64,000 nt of DNA, taken from NCBI GenBank assembly GCA_905182995.1, contig CAJJDP010000074.1, positions 302,595 to 366,594 of the forward strand, written 5' to 3'. How positions within the stretch are numbered: the stretch's first letter is position 1; the number at the start of each line of letters is the position of its first letter. Of the stretch, positions 1 to 13,263 are shown piece by piece. The position numbers and the translations under genes are program-made. This DNA is from Paramecium octaurelia. Its lineage: Eukaryota > Ciliophora > Oligohymenophorea > Peniculida > Parameciidae. The notes under the pieces were generated by a model. That model had not been told where the DNA came from, did no database searches, and saw only the letters and a program-made list of their open reading frames with translations.

Positions 1-216
1 ACATGAAGTACTTGAATCCATAGCCGATTCCAGCCATTCTGTTTCCCAAGTTTTAAGGTAATTTGTAACTTAATTCATTGGTTCTACATGAGTGGATAAT
101 GAGAATTACGCTGATTTATTATGAATGGGTTCTCTTTTGGCTTTTGGGAATGAGTACTTTTATTTAGACAAAGAAGTGTTTAGACTTGAGTCATGAGTGG
201 CCAAATACTGATTCAT
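1..216 (-). CDS. Hypothetical protein, N-terminal part only (runs off window start)
   Basis: A minus-strand frame opens with ATG at 214-216 and stays free of TGA to the window edge, about 72 codons. It reads MNQYLATHDSSLNTS and continues as a polar, Ser/Lys/Asn-rich protein with TAA codons used as Gln. No domain is recognised. The start was chosen because it is the first ATG, 44 bases from the stop of the next minus-strand gene. The C-terminus lies outside the window, so length and function cannot be judged. Confidence 0.6.
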
Positions 217-228
217 AATATAATTAAA

Positions 229-245
229 ATATATATATATATATA
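229..245. repeat. (AT)n dinucleotide tract
   Basis: A short uninterrupted AT run lies in the 44-base spacer between two minus-strand genes. It is typical of Paramecium intergenic DNA. No function is inferred. Confidence 0.8.
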
Positions 246-260
246 ATTTTCATATATATT

Positions 261-1271
261 TCATTCTGAAGATTCAGAGAATTTTTCCAAAATGTCCAGT
301 GTATGCGAATCTAGTTTTGAAAGATACTTATTCTTTGTATTGGCTTCTAGATGATGAAGATATGAAGTACTTGAATAATTAGAATATTTGGAGTAGATTT
401 CTTTGGCTCTCTGTTCACATTTAAGTATTTCATGGTCTTTCCAAGGGAATCGTCTGTAACTTTTAATTTTCTGTTAATTATAAGATAAATATTACTCCAA
501 AATCTCTTGTGATTATAATTTTAATAATCTGTTTAGTCATATTCTCGATTTTTTCATCATTTTCATGAATGCAGATCTCATTGAATGAAGCTAATGATAT
601 TGTGAATTTTTACATAGAAATTTTGTATAGAAAGAGGAAAATCTCTCTGATGCAAATAATTTCCTTAGATAGGTTTCATTCATAGTCTTCATTTTGGAGT
701 CCTTTCTAAATGGTATCATGTCATCTATTGATTCCTGATTGAGAGTCTTCATAAATTCCTTGTCACCTGAGAAAAAGGAATGATAAAAGAGTCTATCTCT
801 CTCTTCAGCTGACATTCCCTCTTTTTCTTCGTATTCAATTTGACTTTTTATGAATAGAAAACATCTTCTTATAATAAACTTCGTCATTTCCTCTTTTGTT
901 TTGTTAACCTAAACATAGCGCTTTTTGATCATGTTTGGTATGTCTTTCGAAAATGAGGAGAGTGTCTAATTAATCAAAATGCAAAATACTTTTAAATTTT
1001 CTTATACAAACTCTTCAAACACTGAGTCTTAGAGTAAAGAAATGTTCTTCGATAGGAATCTTAACAGAGAGATCAATTCTTATTCTGCGATAATCTCCAT
1101 ATTATTAGTTACAGCATTTTATTCAATTGGCTCAGGAAACTAACAAGCCTAATCACAAGTTTCTTTCATTGGAATTGGCAACGCATACGTTGACGTAGGA
1201 AGCATATAGAATTATTAAAGGTTGAGTTAGGGGTAATTTAAATATGGTGCGGCACACATTAAAGGAAGCAT
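261..1271 (-). CDS. Hypothetical protein, about 320 aa, two introns
   Basis: The frame starts at ATG 1269-1271 and ends at TGA 261-263. Removing a 23-nt intron (591-613) and a 25-nt intron (471-495), both GTA...AG, turns three interrupted frames into one continuous frame. The N-terminal 45 residues are Pro/Tyr/Leu-rich (MLPLMCAAPYLNYPQ). A mainly helical body follows, with many Phe/Leu/Lys residues and a basic patch KSYRRFPWK near the C-terminus. There is no signal peptide or transmembrane segment and no recognised domain. The splice-consistent frame makes the gene solid; the function is unknown. Confidence 0.8.
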
Positions 1272-1375
1272 GAGATGATTTAAAAAAAATTAGATGTTAA
1301 AATAAAATATCTTTTGTATTTATTAAGGTTTCATTAAATACTAAAGTTTTTTATTAATGATATTAATTTATTTAA

Positions 1376-2029
1376 TCATAATTCTGTTGAGGCTACATAT
1401 TAATACTTATATGATAATGGAGGCTATGGAACATGCACAAATCTCCCCTCCGGTGATTTCTCATAGAAATTGCCTGCAATTCTAATATATCATTATTACC
1501 ATATCCTTTCACTTCCTTTTTTATGAATTCCTTATCACGTTTCAAAAAGCACCTATCCATACTATAAAACCCCCCATATTCCTTTCCATAATTTGAGTTC
1601 GAAAGTGACTTTCTACTCTATCTGATTGTTTTTTTTGCAATGCTCTCTTCGTAACTTTATCTCTCAGCCACTATTTCTGGTTTCCCTGTCTTCTTCCCTT
1701 ATTTTTTAATTGGAGGATGAACATAATTCTGAGGCAATGGAGGTGGAATATATTTAGGTTTTGGTGGCTACATCTTAACAATAACTAATACCAAGGGAGG
1801 ATCATCAGGTACTGGTGACACTCCTATCTTTTAAGCAATCTTTGGAAAAACTCCTTAAACATCCCAAGTTAATTGAATTGCACCCTTTCTATTGTGTTGC
1901 TCTAACTCATTCGATCTCGAAAATACCTGGAAATATCCGTTTAGAACTTATCACTTCCTTTTTTGAAGGCATACCATGGGTCATCTAAATATTGCAATAT
2001 TTAAATACAATAATATCAGCAGTTGCCAT
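1376..2029 (-). CDS. Hypothetical proline-rich protein, about 200 aa, two introns
   Basis: ATG is at 2027-2029 and TGA at 1376-1378. Introns at 1902-1926 (25 nt) and 1474-1499 (26 nt) restore a single frame; without them TGA interrupts early. The protein begins MATADIIVFKYCNIQ. It has a central Pro-rich stretch (PPKPKYIPPPLPQ) followed by basic Lys-rich sequence, and ends with the aromatic tail YKYQYVASTEL. No membrane segment or known domain was recognised. The short basic/proline composition would fit a cytoskeletal or axonemal accessory protein, but that is only an inference. Confidence 0.8.
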
Positions 2030-2281
2030 TTTAATAAATATTTTAAAAAATTATTATTACCAATAAATTTGTAATATAAGGAATTATTGGTATTATCAAT
2101 AATAAGTTAGATAAAAATTCTTATTTTTATGATCAAAAGGAAAAGTGAATACGAAATCGAAGACACTGAGAGATGGATATATATAGTGATATACTTTTAA
2201 TGCCTTACATCTCAAATTTGCAATCTACCCTTGATAAATATAATTTATTAAGTTCACATATACAATAGAGATATATTGATA

Positions 2282-3004
2282 TCATATAAATTACTTTAAA
2301 AACTTCTTAGTTCCATCAAAAGATGTGGGTATTTTAGCCTTCAAACTTCTGTCTAGTTTATTTTCTTTAATTATCACTTTTGATGTATAATTCTGAGTGG
2401 ATTGGGTACTTTTAAATAATAGATCTTCCTTGTTACTTGCTGATGAGATTATCAATTATAGATGGTTATTTGCAGATGATATTCTCTTAGTATTACTATA
2501 ATTAGTAGTGTTATTGGTTCTTTCTTCCACTTTTGGAACATTAGAAATAGAATTAGTCTTTTTATTTTTTTAGATAACTGGTTCAGATGAACACACTAAT
2601 TCAATTAACTGATTGTTGGAATCAGTAATTAACTTTAATGATGAGTTTTTAAACATCTATCTTCCACTATTAATTTTATTTAAACCATCGACTTCATTTT
2701 ATTATTCCCTTTAAGTGAGTGGGTATTATTTATGGAGATGGAAATTCCTGTAGTTTAATAGTTAACCTTGCTTATTAAACTTAAATAGTTTCTCATTGTC
2801 TTTTCTCTCACTGCACAGTTATACAAAATTAGATTCCTCCTTGAGTGACTTAACTCTATTTGATGCTCCTTTTAAGTACTATCTCTTATAATTAGTCTTT
2901 GTGACAGGCAACCTTTAAAAATCTCTATAATTTGATGTGCCATTCGAAGAAATTATTCTTTAACCCCTTAAATCTTATAGAGAAACCGATATTGATGAAA
3001 ACAT
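2282..3004 (-). CDS. Hypothetical basic Ser/Asn/Gln-rich protein, 240 aa
   Basis: An intron-free frame of 241 codons runs from ATG 3002-3004 to TGA 2282-2284, with no TGA in between. TAA/TAG codons read as Gln throughout. The product starts MFSSISVSLQDLRG and is low in complexity, rich in Ser, Asn, Lys and Gln, with no hydrophobic segment. This is probably a mostly disordered protein. It lies 53 bases from the stop of the next gene on the same strand. Function unrecognised. Confidence 0.7.
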
Positions 3005-3057
3005 GAAATAATTTAATAATATCTCACAATTAACATTTTACAAAATAAACATAATTT

Positions 3058-6000
3058 TCAATCAGCAAATATATTTAGGGTCTCTAATATCTCGTTTTTA
3101 GCTCCTTCAGGATCTATTTAGGACTGTTCAAAGTACAAAGAGAAAGCTCCAACTAATTTTGGGTAGTCCTTATGATAATCATGAGCTATCTCTTTTAATT
3201 TCATCAATTTATCATCTACTAAGAGGTTCTCCTATTCAAATTCATCTAATGTTTATTGTATCATTTCTAATTATAATATTTTAATTAAGATTACATTATT
3301 ACAATAATTTTTAGATACTTTTAATGCTCTCTACAAAATCCTCAACATTCTTAGAATACAAATAGATTTCAAATACTCCTTTAATTCTTTATTCATTTTT
3401 TTTCTTGTTTAGTAATCCCAACATATAATCATCTATTTTCAATAATCCATCCTTTTTTAATTTCTTCAACACATCTTCAAAACTATTTGATTGATGTAAT
3501 TTTTTGTAGATATCCTATTAACTTAATTTTTTTATTGATGCTATAAATCCATTCAAATCCTAATCCTATAGATATTGAGAGTAGAGTTCGGCAATATTGT
3601 TTTCACCCCAACCACTTGCAATAGTTTCTAATTTATTTTTCTCCTCAGCTGAAAAGTATTGCTTAAACTTTGATAATATCTCTTTGGCTCCCAAAATAGG
3701 TGTGTCTAAGTGTGGCTAATCTAAGGGAGATAAGTCAGTTCCTAATTAATTAATCTCAAAATAATGAATATAATTACATTAGTGAATTTACCATATTGTT
3801 TTATTATCATCTATAAGTTTTCTAGCATATCTTCAGCATCTTGATTTTGCAAATAAGTTTCAAGTGTTCCCAACACCTGTAAATCATTTTCTTTAAACAT
3901 TTTTAATAGATAAACCTTTTCATTTTCCTATAAATGCTTTTACAATGTAAATTATCTCACTTAATTCATAAATAAATTATACATCTTGGTTTTTCGATAA
4001 TCCTGAACATCATTTTGTTTTTCAGAGAGCAGTTTGCTATTAAATATTAAGAATTCTTTTACATCAATTTTGCTCTTGTATTCATTACAATTCGAGAGGT
4101 TTAAAACCCTTTGATTATTTCATACAGTTATTCATTATGGTCTGAAAACAACTATTCTACTTAATTCATCTTTTAATCATCCAATTCCATTTAATTTATC
4201 ATATCTTAGAAATTTTAAATAATATCCTTATCTGTTTCGATAGAATAGAATTTTTCAATTTTTTAAGAGTATTATACACGCTACTCCCTTTTCCTCTGGA
4301 TGAAGTTCTCCTCACTAAAAATATTATCATTGTTAGTAACACCTTATTATTTCTTTTGAGATTACTCTTACCTAAGTGAGATTTGTTAATTATTTTATTA
4401 TTATTCAACCTCCTCTCTCTTTTACTATTCTAATATTGGTTGTTAAGCAGGGAATGTTTAAAACAATTGAACTCTTTGTAACTCATTAGAGATTTTCCCA
4501 TAGGACTAATAGTTCTTATCGTTATTTTCTTCCTACAATTATTATTTGGGTTATGGAGGAGGTGACAGGGCTTCATTGGCTAAGTTTTAAAAGTTAGGCA
4601 TTAACACACATAAAGGAGATGGAGCCTTGGGTGATTAAAATTTGAAAAGATTGATTTCCTTTGATATTTAGTTAGGTTATTTCTCTGATACAATTAAATG
4701 CAGATTTTGATTGTGAATTTGTTATAATGCCTTCTTCAGATCATTGACAAAATAGTCAGCATTAGTTTCATATCTAAAATGCTATAATGTAGCATAAATA
4801 GAACCAGATTTTGTATTCTTGCATTCTTGGATGATTGATATCTCAGACTTTTTGAAATTTTAGTTCAATAATTCATTGAATTTAGTATCTGCATAAAGTT
4901 GTAATGGTTTTAAAGAAGATTATTCCTTTCTACTCTCTTTGTTATAAATATCAGTACATAACCTAATTAAGATCTGATCCTTTTGATTCCATAACATATT
5001 AATCATGCCATATTGTTCAGAAGTGAAATTGTAATTGTTGATATCTAGAATGAAATTCTTTACATCCTCATTCTATTCCTAAATATTATTACTTATTGGT
5101 TATTATTATTTAGTCTACTTTAAATTCTAAAAAGGTGAAGTAGGTCTCTATAGATTTTTCTATTTCTCAATTATATTATTCAGTCTCTCACTTAATCCTT
5201 AGATATCTATAGATCTTTTGGAGTACTACAATAAAACAGTTATAATCTCGATGTTTTCTTCAATCAAGAGTCTTTTAACCAATCTGGCCATAGTAACATC
5301 AAGGAGTTCTTTGTCTTCCAATTCAGCGACAACCCTAAACAATAGATCTTGTTGATTTATTATTGAATCATTGGGATTTGAGAGATTTTAAGAGACATGA
5401 TCCTCTTGAATGTCACTACCTCTAGATGGGGCACATTAAGTAACCTTTGCTTAAACTCTTGTAATATATTGAGAACCGACTATCTTTGAATTATAGGAAC
5501 TTTGATTGCTATAAATTTGAGAGTCTTCAACCAATTTTCTTATGGATTTACTTCTTCTTTTGTTTGGAGATTATTATGAAGATAATTGAGATGTTTATCT
5601 GATATTAGAATTCTTAGCCATGGGATCCATAATTTTAGATTGAACAAGCTTCTGGATAATTTCGTCCATTTGCTTCATCTTTTTATCATTATTTAATAAA
5701 ATTGATACTATTTTCTTAGATCCCTTGTACACCCAGAGAGTCTTAGTTTGATAGTCTTGTTCTTTTGCCCAATCAAGCATGCTATTACTGAAAGAATAAT
5801 AAAAATTGATCCAACAATTGAGGTTGTTTATTAAAGGTTCTAAAGAACTTAGAAAATCAAATGCGGATGGATCTTTTTCATGAATTAAATAAATGCAAGA
5901 ATATTAGTCATCTCCCAAGATATTTTGAAACTCTTCTATGTCATAGATGAAATCAATAAATTGAAGTTTGTTATTGAAATCTGAAATGGAACTACGTTTT

Positions 6001-6289
6001 ATAGATGTTTATTGTTATATTGTAGTATCTAATATATTTGATCCATCTTCACTTACCAAAGTGTAATGGTAACATTTTGTGTAATTCAATTATTAGATAA
6101 ATTATACTAAATCAACATAATTTCCTACACTTTATTTAATTAAGTTTTACCATCTGAATCGATTAATCCAATAATTTTATGCTTTATGCTAAATAATTGT
6201 CCTAATAATATTTCTAAAGACTAAACATTAATTCTTCTATCCAAATTCAATTATTTCACTCTATTCTAATATTTGATTGTTAGTAACAT
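3058..6289 (-). CDS. Large helical hypothetical protein, about 1000 aa, several introns
   Basis: ATG is at 6287-6289 (MLLTIKYQNRVKQLNLD) and TGA at 3058-3060. One clear 26-nt intron lies inside the sequence GLIDSD|GNYVDL, and a 28-nt intron lies near 3270-3300. Two further frame changes must also be introns, but their exact boundaries are not certain. The N-terminal 300 residues look globular (LIHEKDPSAFDFLSSLEP). The middle is Gln/Ser/Pro-rich and probably disordered. The C-terminal third repeats short helical modules with a 'F/L-x-x-D-hydrophobic-x-x-hydrophobic' pattern, for example NADYFVNDLKKAL, DAEDMLENL, SFEDVLKKLKK and NVEDFVESIKS. No catalytic motif was seen. It may be a scaffold or cytoskeletal protein, but I do not recognise the family. 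Confidence 0.7.
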
Positions 6290-6344
6290 ATAAATTAATA
6301 TTTATTTTTATTTATTAACTTAAATAAACACATAAATAATATCA

Positions 6345-9300
6345 TCACAAATATATTTTCTTTGACTCTTGCAACACATACGTCATCACATAAGCATTTG
6401 TTTATAATACTTCAAATGGAATTAATGTTAATAATAATTTTGATTAATTAATCTAATTTGAAATTAAATTCTTGAAACACTTCTCTGTTATAAAAGTAAA
6501 AACACAAACAAAGCTTGCCCCAATCACAAATATGATTATTTAAGTTACAAAATGATTGTCAATTATGTCTCTTAATTGATAATCTTCATAATCAGATATT
6601 ACTTGAAGCACAAATGTTAAATAAATGAAGATTTCTTGTAACTCTTTATTGCTCAATAAAATCACTTCCTTATCCAAATCTTAAGGATCTAACTGTTATT
6701 CTAATTAACTAAAAATATAAATTACTTTAAAATATTGATAGAGTCTCATAAAATTAATTCATTTGAGTGATAAAATTAGCCAAAGTGACACTAACTCCAG
6801 ATTACTAATTACCAAATGATTCACAGATCTCATAAGAGAAATAATCTAAGTATTGCTCATTGGACAAATGCGATATTAATAGACTATCAAAAACAGCACA
6901 AAAGTTATTTGATAATATTTCAAATAGTTGAGCATCATTATTTAGTTTATCTGTCAAATCTTAAGAGTAATATATTAATGCCTAATTCTAATTGTCCTAC
7001 TGATACTGAATCAATTATATGACTAGTTTATATGATATGACTTTACTTGAAGCATCATTCACCTCGAATGTGTTTTGACTAATCAAATTATTTATGATAA
7101 TATTTTCGATGGAATTCTCTTTTAATATTTCATTTTGTAGAGTACTATAAATTGTATTTTATTAAAAGTAACTTTGATATTCATTTAAAAATTAAAATTG
7201 AATCATATAAGAAGTAATAAAGTAAGCTGATACAATAGAAAATAAAAGTAATACTAATAAGATACTGAAGATTATTAAGGGAGTGGCATCTAAATAGAAT
7301 AATAATTTTACTAGATCCAATTATGGTCTTCAATTTTCCATTTTATTATTTTTTATGATTGGAGTCCTTTATCCCTCGAATAGTTTTGGCAAACTTTTTA
7401 ATGTGAACACTTTCAATGTCATATTGATTAGTTTCTTATTGAGCAAATTTAGTTTCTTCCAATTTCTCCAATAAAATTTGATAAACATCAAACTATTGTT
7501 ATAGTTCTGATTATGGGAATGTTGTAAAGAATTATAAGATAGTATTCTTTTACTTATTTATCACCAAAAATACAGGTAATAATATGATTACTAATAAACT
7601 TAGTGTTACTTCTGATAAAATTATTGTTAATTAATGCTAGGTTTAAATAAAATCAATTTATTCATTAATGTTAGTAGTAATTGATGAATTAAATTCAGAT
7701 AGCATATCATTAATAATTACTAAATAGTTATCAATTATGAATTTTATGCTATTATTGTCATCTAATTCATCGTTTTTTATATAATCAATCATTTATTAAC
7801 CAACTAATTTAAATATGAACAATTAATCTAATAATAGGGTTTGATTGTTTTGCGTAAAAATGATGTTTTCTTAAATATATACAATATATACATTATTAAT
7901 TAAAGCTTGATTGTTCTATTATGTTATTTTATTCATTCAAAATTACTTGTATATACTACTTGTAATAATTGATTGAGACATTTTGTATCTAATCATACCA
8001 TGCCAAAGTTATTTGATTCTAACTCAATATTTGCTTATATTGATTGGTTAGTATGAAAAGATTAAAAGAACACTCAATGTTTTTGGAGACATGCTTATTT
8101 GTTTCGATTAATACTAATTTCTAATTTAAATGCTATAAAATACATCTCTAGAGATAATTATGAACACAAGATTGAGAACATATAAAATAATTAATAACAG
8201 TAATCCAAAGATTAACATTCCTTTTTTGGTTGTATTATTTTAGAATTGATGATCTGAGTACAAGACATCCTTAATCATTCTTCTCTTGCTTAGATAATCT
8301 GATTATTATTAAGAACTACCAATTGAACTACCTCCATCATTCTAATGAATAGCGATTTTATTATTGCTTTTGTGATCAGAACTTGAATCAATTGAATCCT
8401 TAGAATTTTTATTAGAAAGATCCATGTCTTCTATCTGATTCTTTGATATCAATTAGAAACTATTTTATCTTTAATACTATTTTGAATTGTCAAATTCCAT
8501 CTACAATAATTATTGATTTTCTTTGGATTTTGAATCCAGAGTTAAAGATATTTATTCTCTTTTAGAAAAAGGATTATATTCCTCAATATTCCTTTATTTT
8601 TAACTGATCATCACATCATCTTCTACTATCAAATTTGACTCCACATCTTAGTATTTCTTTTCTAAAAATTCAGATGATTGAGACTTCCTAAACAAATCAA
8701 AATTCTCTTTATATAAGTTCTCCTTGTATTCAGAATCCTAATGGATATAATTAATCTTTGGAGTTTATTGCAGAATAGTTATATGTTAACCCTCAAAATG
8801 ACAAAGATTCTAAACCACTTTCAGCACCTTTTATTGTTGTTCCGATTTTACCATTTTAAGATTCTAGATATCCAAGATTATATGCAATGAATTTATAGTC
8901 TTCATTAATCTTATTTTGTATTTTACATAAAAGATAAAATAATGTTAAACATTCTAATAGTAAAGATGACTTTTCTATTATTCAGATAAAAAGTATGTTT
9001 GAATATCACCAGTCATGCTAGTCCTTAGTAATTGTATATATTCATTTAGATTAAATTATCTGGGTATTAGAATATGTCCTTCCTTCAAAATGTCATAGTT
9101 TATTTTGTCTTTGCTTTACTATTAGAATTCAAAATCAATATCAGTATTATTTTTGTAAGTTTATTCAAGTTTCTAGAGATCTCTTAATAAACATGGCATA
9201 ATTCGAAGGAAATTCAGATTCTTCAATTAATTCGGAGGACAGTTGAAAGTTTTCTTGATAATATCTTCATAAAAATTCTATGATATCTCTTCTAAAATCC

Positions 9301-11736
9301 CAAATTTGCTTATGACTATATAATAATTCTATTAATTTATTTATGTGATTAATGCAGAAGATCCAAAGTCGCTATTAGAGTAATTTTCCAATCTCACCTT
9401 GGCATAGACTGGAATGATGAATGACTCCTTGTTTTTTAATATTAAGAATCTTTATTCAGCCATCACGATGTTCATTCTGCCAAATTCAATAAAATTGTCT
9501 AAGTACATATCATGATACTAGGCAATAGAATCAGGCATGAAGTGTTTAATATTCTAATATTTGATATCTTAATCATTCCCCAAAATGAGAGATTTGAAGG
9601 ATTTTGTATAATTTTGTATTGAACCTCTTTGATTCATTAATGAAATATAAATAATGCATGAATCCCTTTGAAATACTTATTAATTAATAGACTAGACAAA
9701 TTAGTTAGCATATGGAGAATTTCTTTTAGTTGTTTTAGGTCTCTTTATGTTGAAATTTAAGTATTTATAAAACAAATAGATGATGGTGTCTAATTCAGTT
9801 GAAACTGGATTTAGTTAATATAATTAGAATAATTACTTTTCTAAGACTTGAATCTGTAATTATAATTCAGTACCTTTCTTGATGATTGATTGTAATTGTA
9901 ATTATTAATTCAATAGTTAATAATACCATTTCTTATAATTTGTAAGGATGATCTAGAAATTTTATTTAGAAGTGTCAAGATTTGAATCAAAATCAAAAAC
10001 TTATTTAAAGTTGTACTTCTGATTTTTAAGATCTTTTTTTTCTATCATCTGATTAAAGTTATGTTTAGCATCTTAAATCAATTATTCAATTATCATGGTT
10101 CTCTTTTAGTTCAGCTTCTTAACTTTAAATTTTAAGTTCATTGCTTCATAAAATGCTTTAGTAGGTTTCTTTTGTATTTAAAATAGGAAATAGATATAAG
10201 AAAACTATTCATTATTCTCCGTAATTGATTTATTTTACAGAAACCTCTCAAAATAGTATCGAATTAAATCGAACAGAAATTATTTAAATTGTTTCTCACT
10301 TTTAAAAGCAAAGAATTTCTTTTCTGTTTCATGATCTAAATCTCTTTTCCAAAATGTAAGAGATTTTTATTCATTATACTAAAAGTATTGTTTACAAAAA
10401 CATTATCTAGAAAGATTGTATTGTAAAGGTTAACCATCATCTACCAAATAGCCTGAACAATTTCTTAAATGATTAGCTGCAACATTGTGTAATTAAAGGG
10501 AAATGTGAGTTCTAATAATTGGTTTCTTAAAAGTTCTCCAATCCTTATAATAAGTCATTTTAATCAGATCATACATTATTCTTAATTTTTCTTCCAAGTT
10601 CCTCGGATCCTTTAAACTTACTGCAAAATGATACTTAAACTATTCTCGTCTGATGATTATTTAGACTGCAAATACAATAGGAGATGAGATGAGAACCAAT
10701 AAATTAATGAAATCTATTGAGAATAAATTATTAATGTAACAAATCTACCCAATGTAAATAAATATAAATTGACCCAATATAAATGACTAAAAAGCATTAA
10801 TTTATTGTCTTCTAAATAAAATTTATAGAGTACTTAACAGTAAAAAAAACAAATTACAAAAAAGTCCTAATAGTAATTGCAGATTTGGGTATTGTTGTTT
10901 AGTAAATATAATTATGAGTATACATGCATAAATGTATATGTTTTATAACAATTTAAATCCAGTTACTTTTCTTCCCAAAAAGTCTTTGTTTTTAAATTTA
11001 TAATCAAAACAATGAAACATCATAAAGATATCAAGGATTAGAAAAAATAAAAACACAAATATTGATGCGATCATACCTTATGTATAAATCCAATCTAATT
11101 TAAGATTTCATCTTACTTTGATTTGCTTATTGATCATCTGCAATATAGTTGTAAAAAATATTTAATGAGCAATAAATGGTCATCCAATGGAGCACATATT
11201 TATAAGTTTACAAAAAGAACGACAATGCATTAGTAATGAATTTGATAAAATTTACATGAAAATATTATTTAGTTTACAACTATTCTTATTAATCTATATA
11301 CTTGAATGGGGAAATCTGAAAATTTTAAAGAAAATAATCCATTTATTTTCTAATTTGTCTACTTCTATTAACTATTCTTCTTAAATACAACAATTAAATT
11401 TAAAAGAGAAATCACAATTAGAATAATTAAGAAACAGACATCTATAAAATATATTTGACTTAGGTTTGTTTCATTTTGAAATAAAGGATATATCCTAATA
11501 TTCTAATCAAATGCTTACTTTGATGATTTTAAAATCCAAATTATCGCATCCATTACTCCTCTCTTTTTTTCATGTTTTTACGGTTCAAAATTATTTTCAC
11601 TGAGAAATATCCCCTATAACTAAAAGGTTTAAAACAATATCAATCCAAAACTAAAATACTGATTCCTATAAAAGCTATCTCTTATTATCAGAAAGTGTTC
11701 TCGATAAAAATCTTCAAAGGCCTTTTTAATAACCAT
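6345..11736 (-). CDS. Multi-membrane PAS-containing protein, 'tiny macrocysts B'-like ciliate family
   Basis: ATG is at 11734-11736 (MVIKKAFEDFYREHFLI) and TGA at 6345-6347. The span allows roughly 1700-1750 aa after removal of several short introns, not all of which I placed. The N-terminal third is rich in hydrophobic helices (YFSFGLILFQTFQLQGIFL). A PAS-like region lies at about 8800-9590, with the family signature FMPDSIAQYHDMYLDNFIE, then IIPVYAKVRLENYS and YYIVISKFGILEEIS. Further transmembrane helices follow (LIFGLLLLIILYVLNLVFII). The C-terminal stretch NLISNQ...LLLTLIPFEVLQ...AYV resembles the end of ciliate proteins usually named tiny macrocysts protein B. Family assignment is from memory of those motifs. 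The role is probably membrane-bound sensing, which is an inference; the frame is convincing at both ends. Confidence 0.65.
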
Positions 11737-12029
11737 TTTATTTAATTTTATAAAAATTAATTACTATACATCTAATACTAAAGTACAAATTACTCTTCAT
11801 TAATATCAAAGTACTATACATTATTGAATATATCTCAATAGTTAATATATATAGTAACATTTCAATATCATTCTCAATCTAAACACAAAGAATACATAGC
11901 CTCCAATTACTTAATTTAGAAAGACATCTTTAATTAAGCACTTAAATCATCAATCAAAATTTTTAACTTAATATATTGAGTGATAAATTAATTGTTCTAT
12001 TCAAATTTTATTTAATAATAACATTTTAT
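11737..12029. other. Divergent intergenic region
   Basis: This is AT-rich sequence between the diverging starts of the PAS-membrane gene (minus) and the next plus-strand gene. It presumably holds both promoters. No motif stands out. Confidence 0.6.
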
Positions 12030-12592
12030 ATGAATTAAAATGAGAATAATTCTGAATCAATTCATGCTAAATTGATTTCTAGATTAAAATCTAAATAATT
12101 AACTATCCTGCCCCCTGTTCTCATTCCTAAACAAAAGATTAGCAATTTTGATGAACACAGATGGATCGATAAGATTGTTCATACAAATGCCAATGATTCA
12201 ACTCCTTAGCATGAAACCACTCAACCTGATAACAAATATAAACATAGGAGAGCCAGTTCGCTTTATAGTTTGCACAGCTTGCCTAAATCTTAGAGTGAAT
12301 TATAATTGAAGATCAAGACTGACAAACGACCATCACCTAAACGACCCAATCAATATAATAAGTGGTTTATCCCTCCAAACAAGAGATTTACTGATTTGCA
12401 AGCAGAAACTCAGGAGTATATTCAAGAATAATATATCTAAGAATAATATCGATAAAAACAATCATAATACAATAATATGATCAGATAATCAAAACATTTG
12501 ACACAATTTATAAGAGATGTATTATTACATTATATCTAACTTAGTTCTAAAAATAACATAAAAGAAGCCCTACTTTCATACACCAAGCTTGA
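12030..12592 (+). CDS. Hypothetical basic protein, about 178 aa, one intron
   Basis: ATG is at 12030-12032. The frame reads MNQNENNSESIHAKL, then a basic, Arg/Lys/Ser-rich region (RRASSLYSLHSLPKS, KTDKRPSPKRPN) and a Gln/Tyr-rich helix (EYIQEQYIQEQYRQKQ). A 26-nt GTATTA...CTTAG intron fits at 12519-12544; splicing it gives TGA at 12590-12592. If it is not spliced, the same frame continues to TGA at 12612-12614. No recognised domain. TAA/TAG codons are common, which is why a standard code hides the gene. Confidence 0.75.
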
Positions 12593-13263
12593 TATTTTTA
12601 ATTTCATATATTGAATACTATTTAAATTCTCTAACATAATTTCGTTTTGATTTTGTATAACTTTTCTTAGACATCTAATTATTATATTTACCCAAATTTA
12701 AGTCATCATTCTATTATTAAAATTTATTTACGTTTTATTTCAAATAATCTTTGTTTGATATCTTAAAATTTGGATTATATTGAGTGAAAATTAGTTATCG
12801 AAATTAAAGTATCCTCCCTAACATTAAATGTATAATAAATTAATAAATAAAATTGAATTGCTAGCGATTTAGCAATTTTCTTCAATTTATCTGATCTATA
12901 AATCTTCATAACAAAGTTAAATATAATCAAAATTACAAGGATTATCTAAAGTATAATAAATGGATCCAATACTATAACAAAAGGAGATATTGATTCGTTT
13001 GAATATATAATAATTTAGATAATAGAATGTATAGAATACTTAAAATATTCTATTTATTATTAAATACTGTAGTTATTAATACGGAGATACTAATAACAAT
13101 AGAATAATTGAATCTAATACATTATTATAGAATTCAATCATTTCTCTAGTGTTGTTAGTGAATATTTGATATTGATATTAATCTAATTGTTATATTAATA
13201 GATCATAATTAGTTAGATTATATAATAGTAACAAATGATAAAATAAATCAAATATTTAAAAAC
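12593..13263. other. AT-rich intergenic, no gene seen
   Basis: About 670 bases of very AT-rich DNA with dense TGA/TCA in most frames. No gene, RNA or repeat was recognised. Confidence 0.5.

Noticed and set aside
7380-9000. Splitting 6345-11736 into two genes because of frame changes around 7400-7900
   Set aside because: The C-terminal sequence matches the expected end of the same family, and short introns are the normal cause of such frame changes here.
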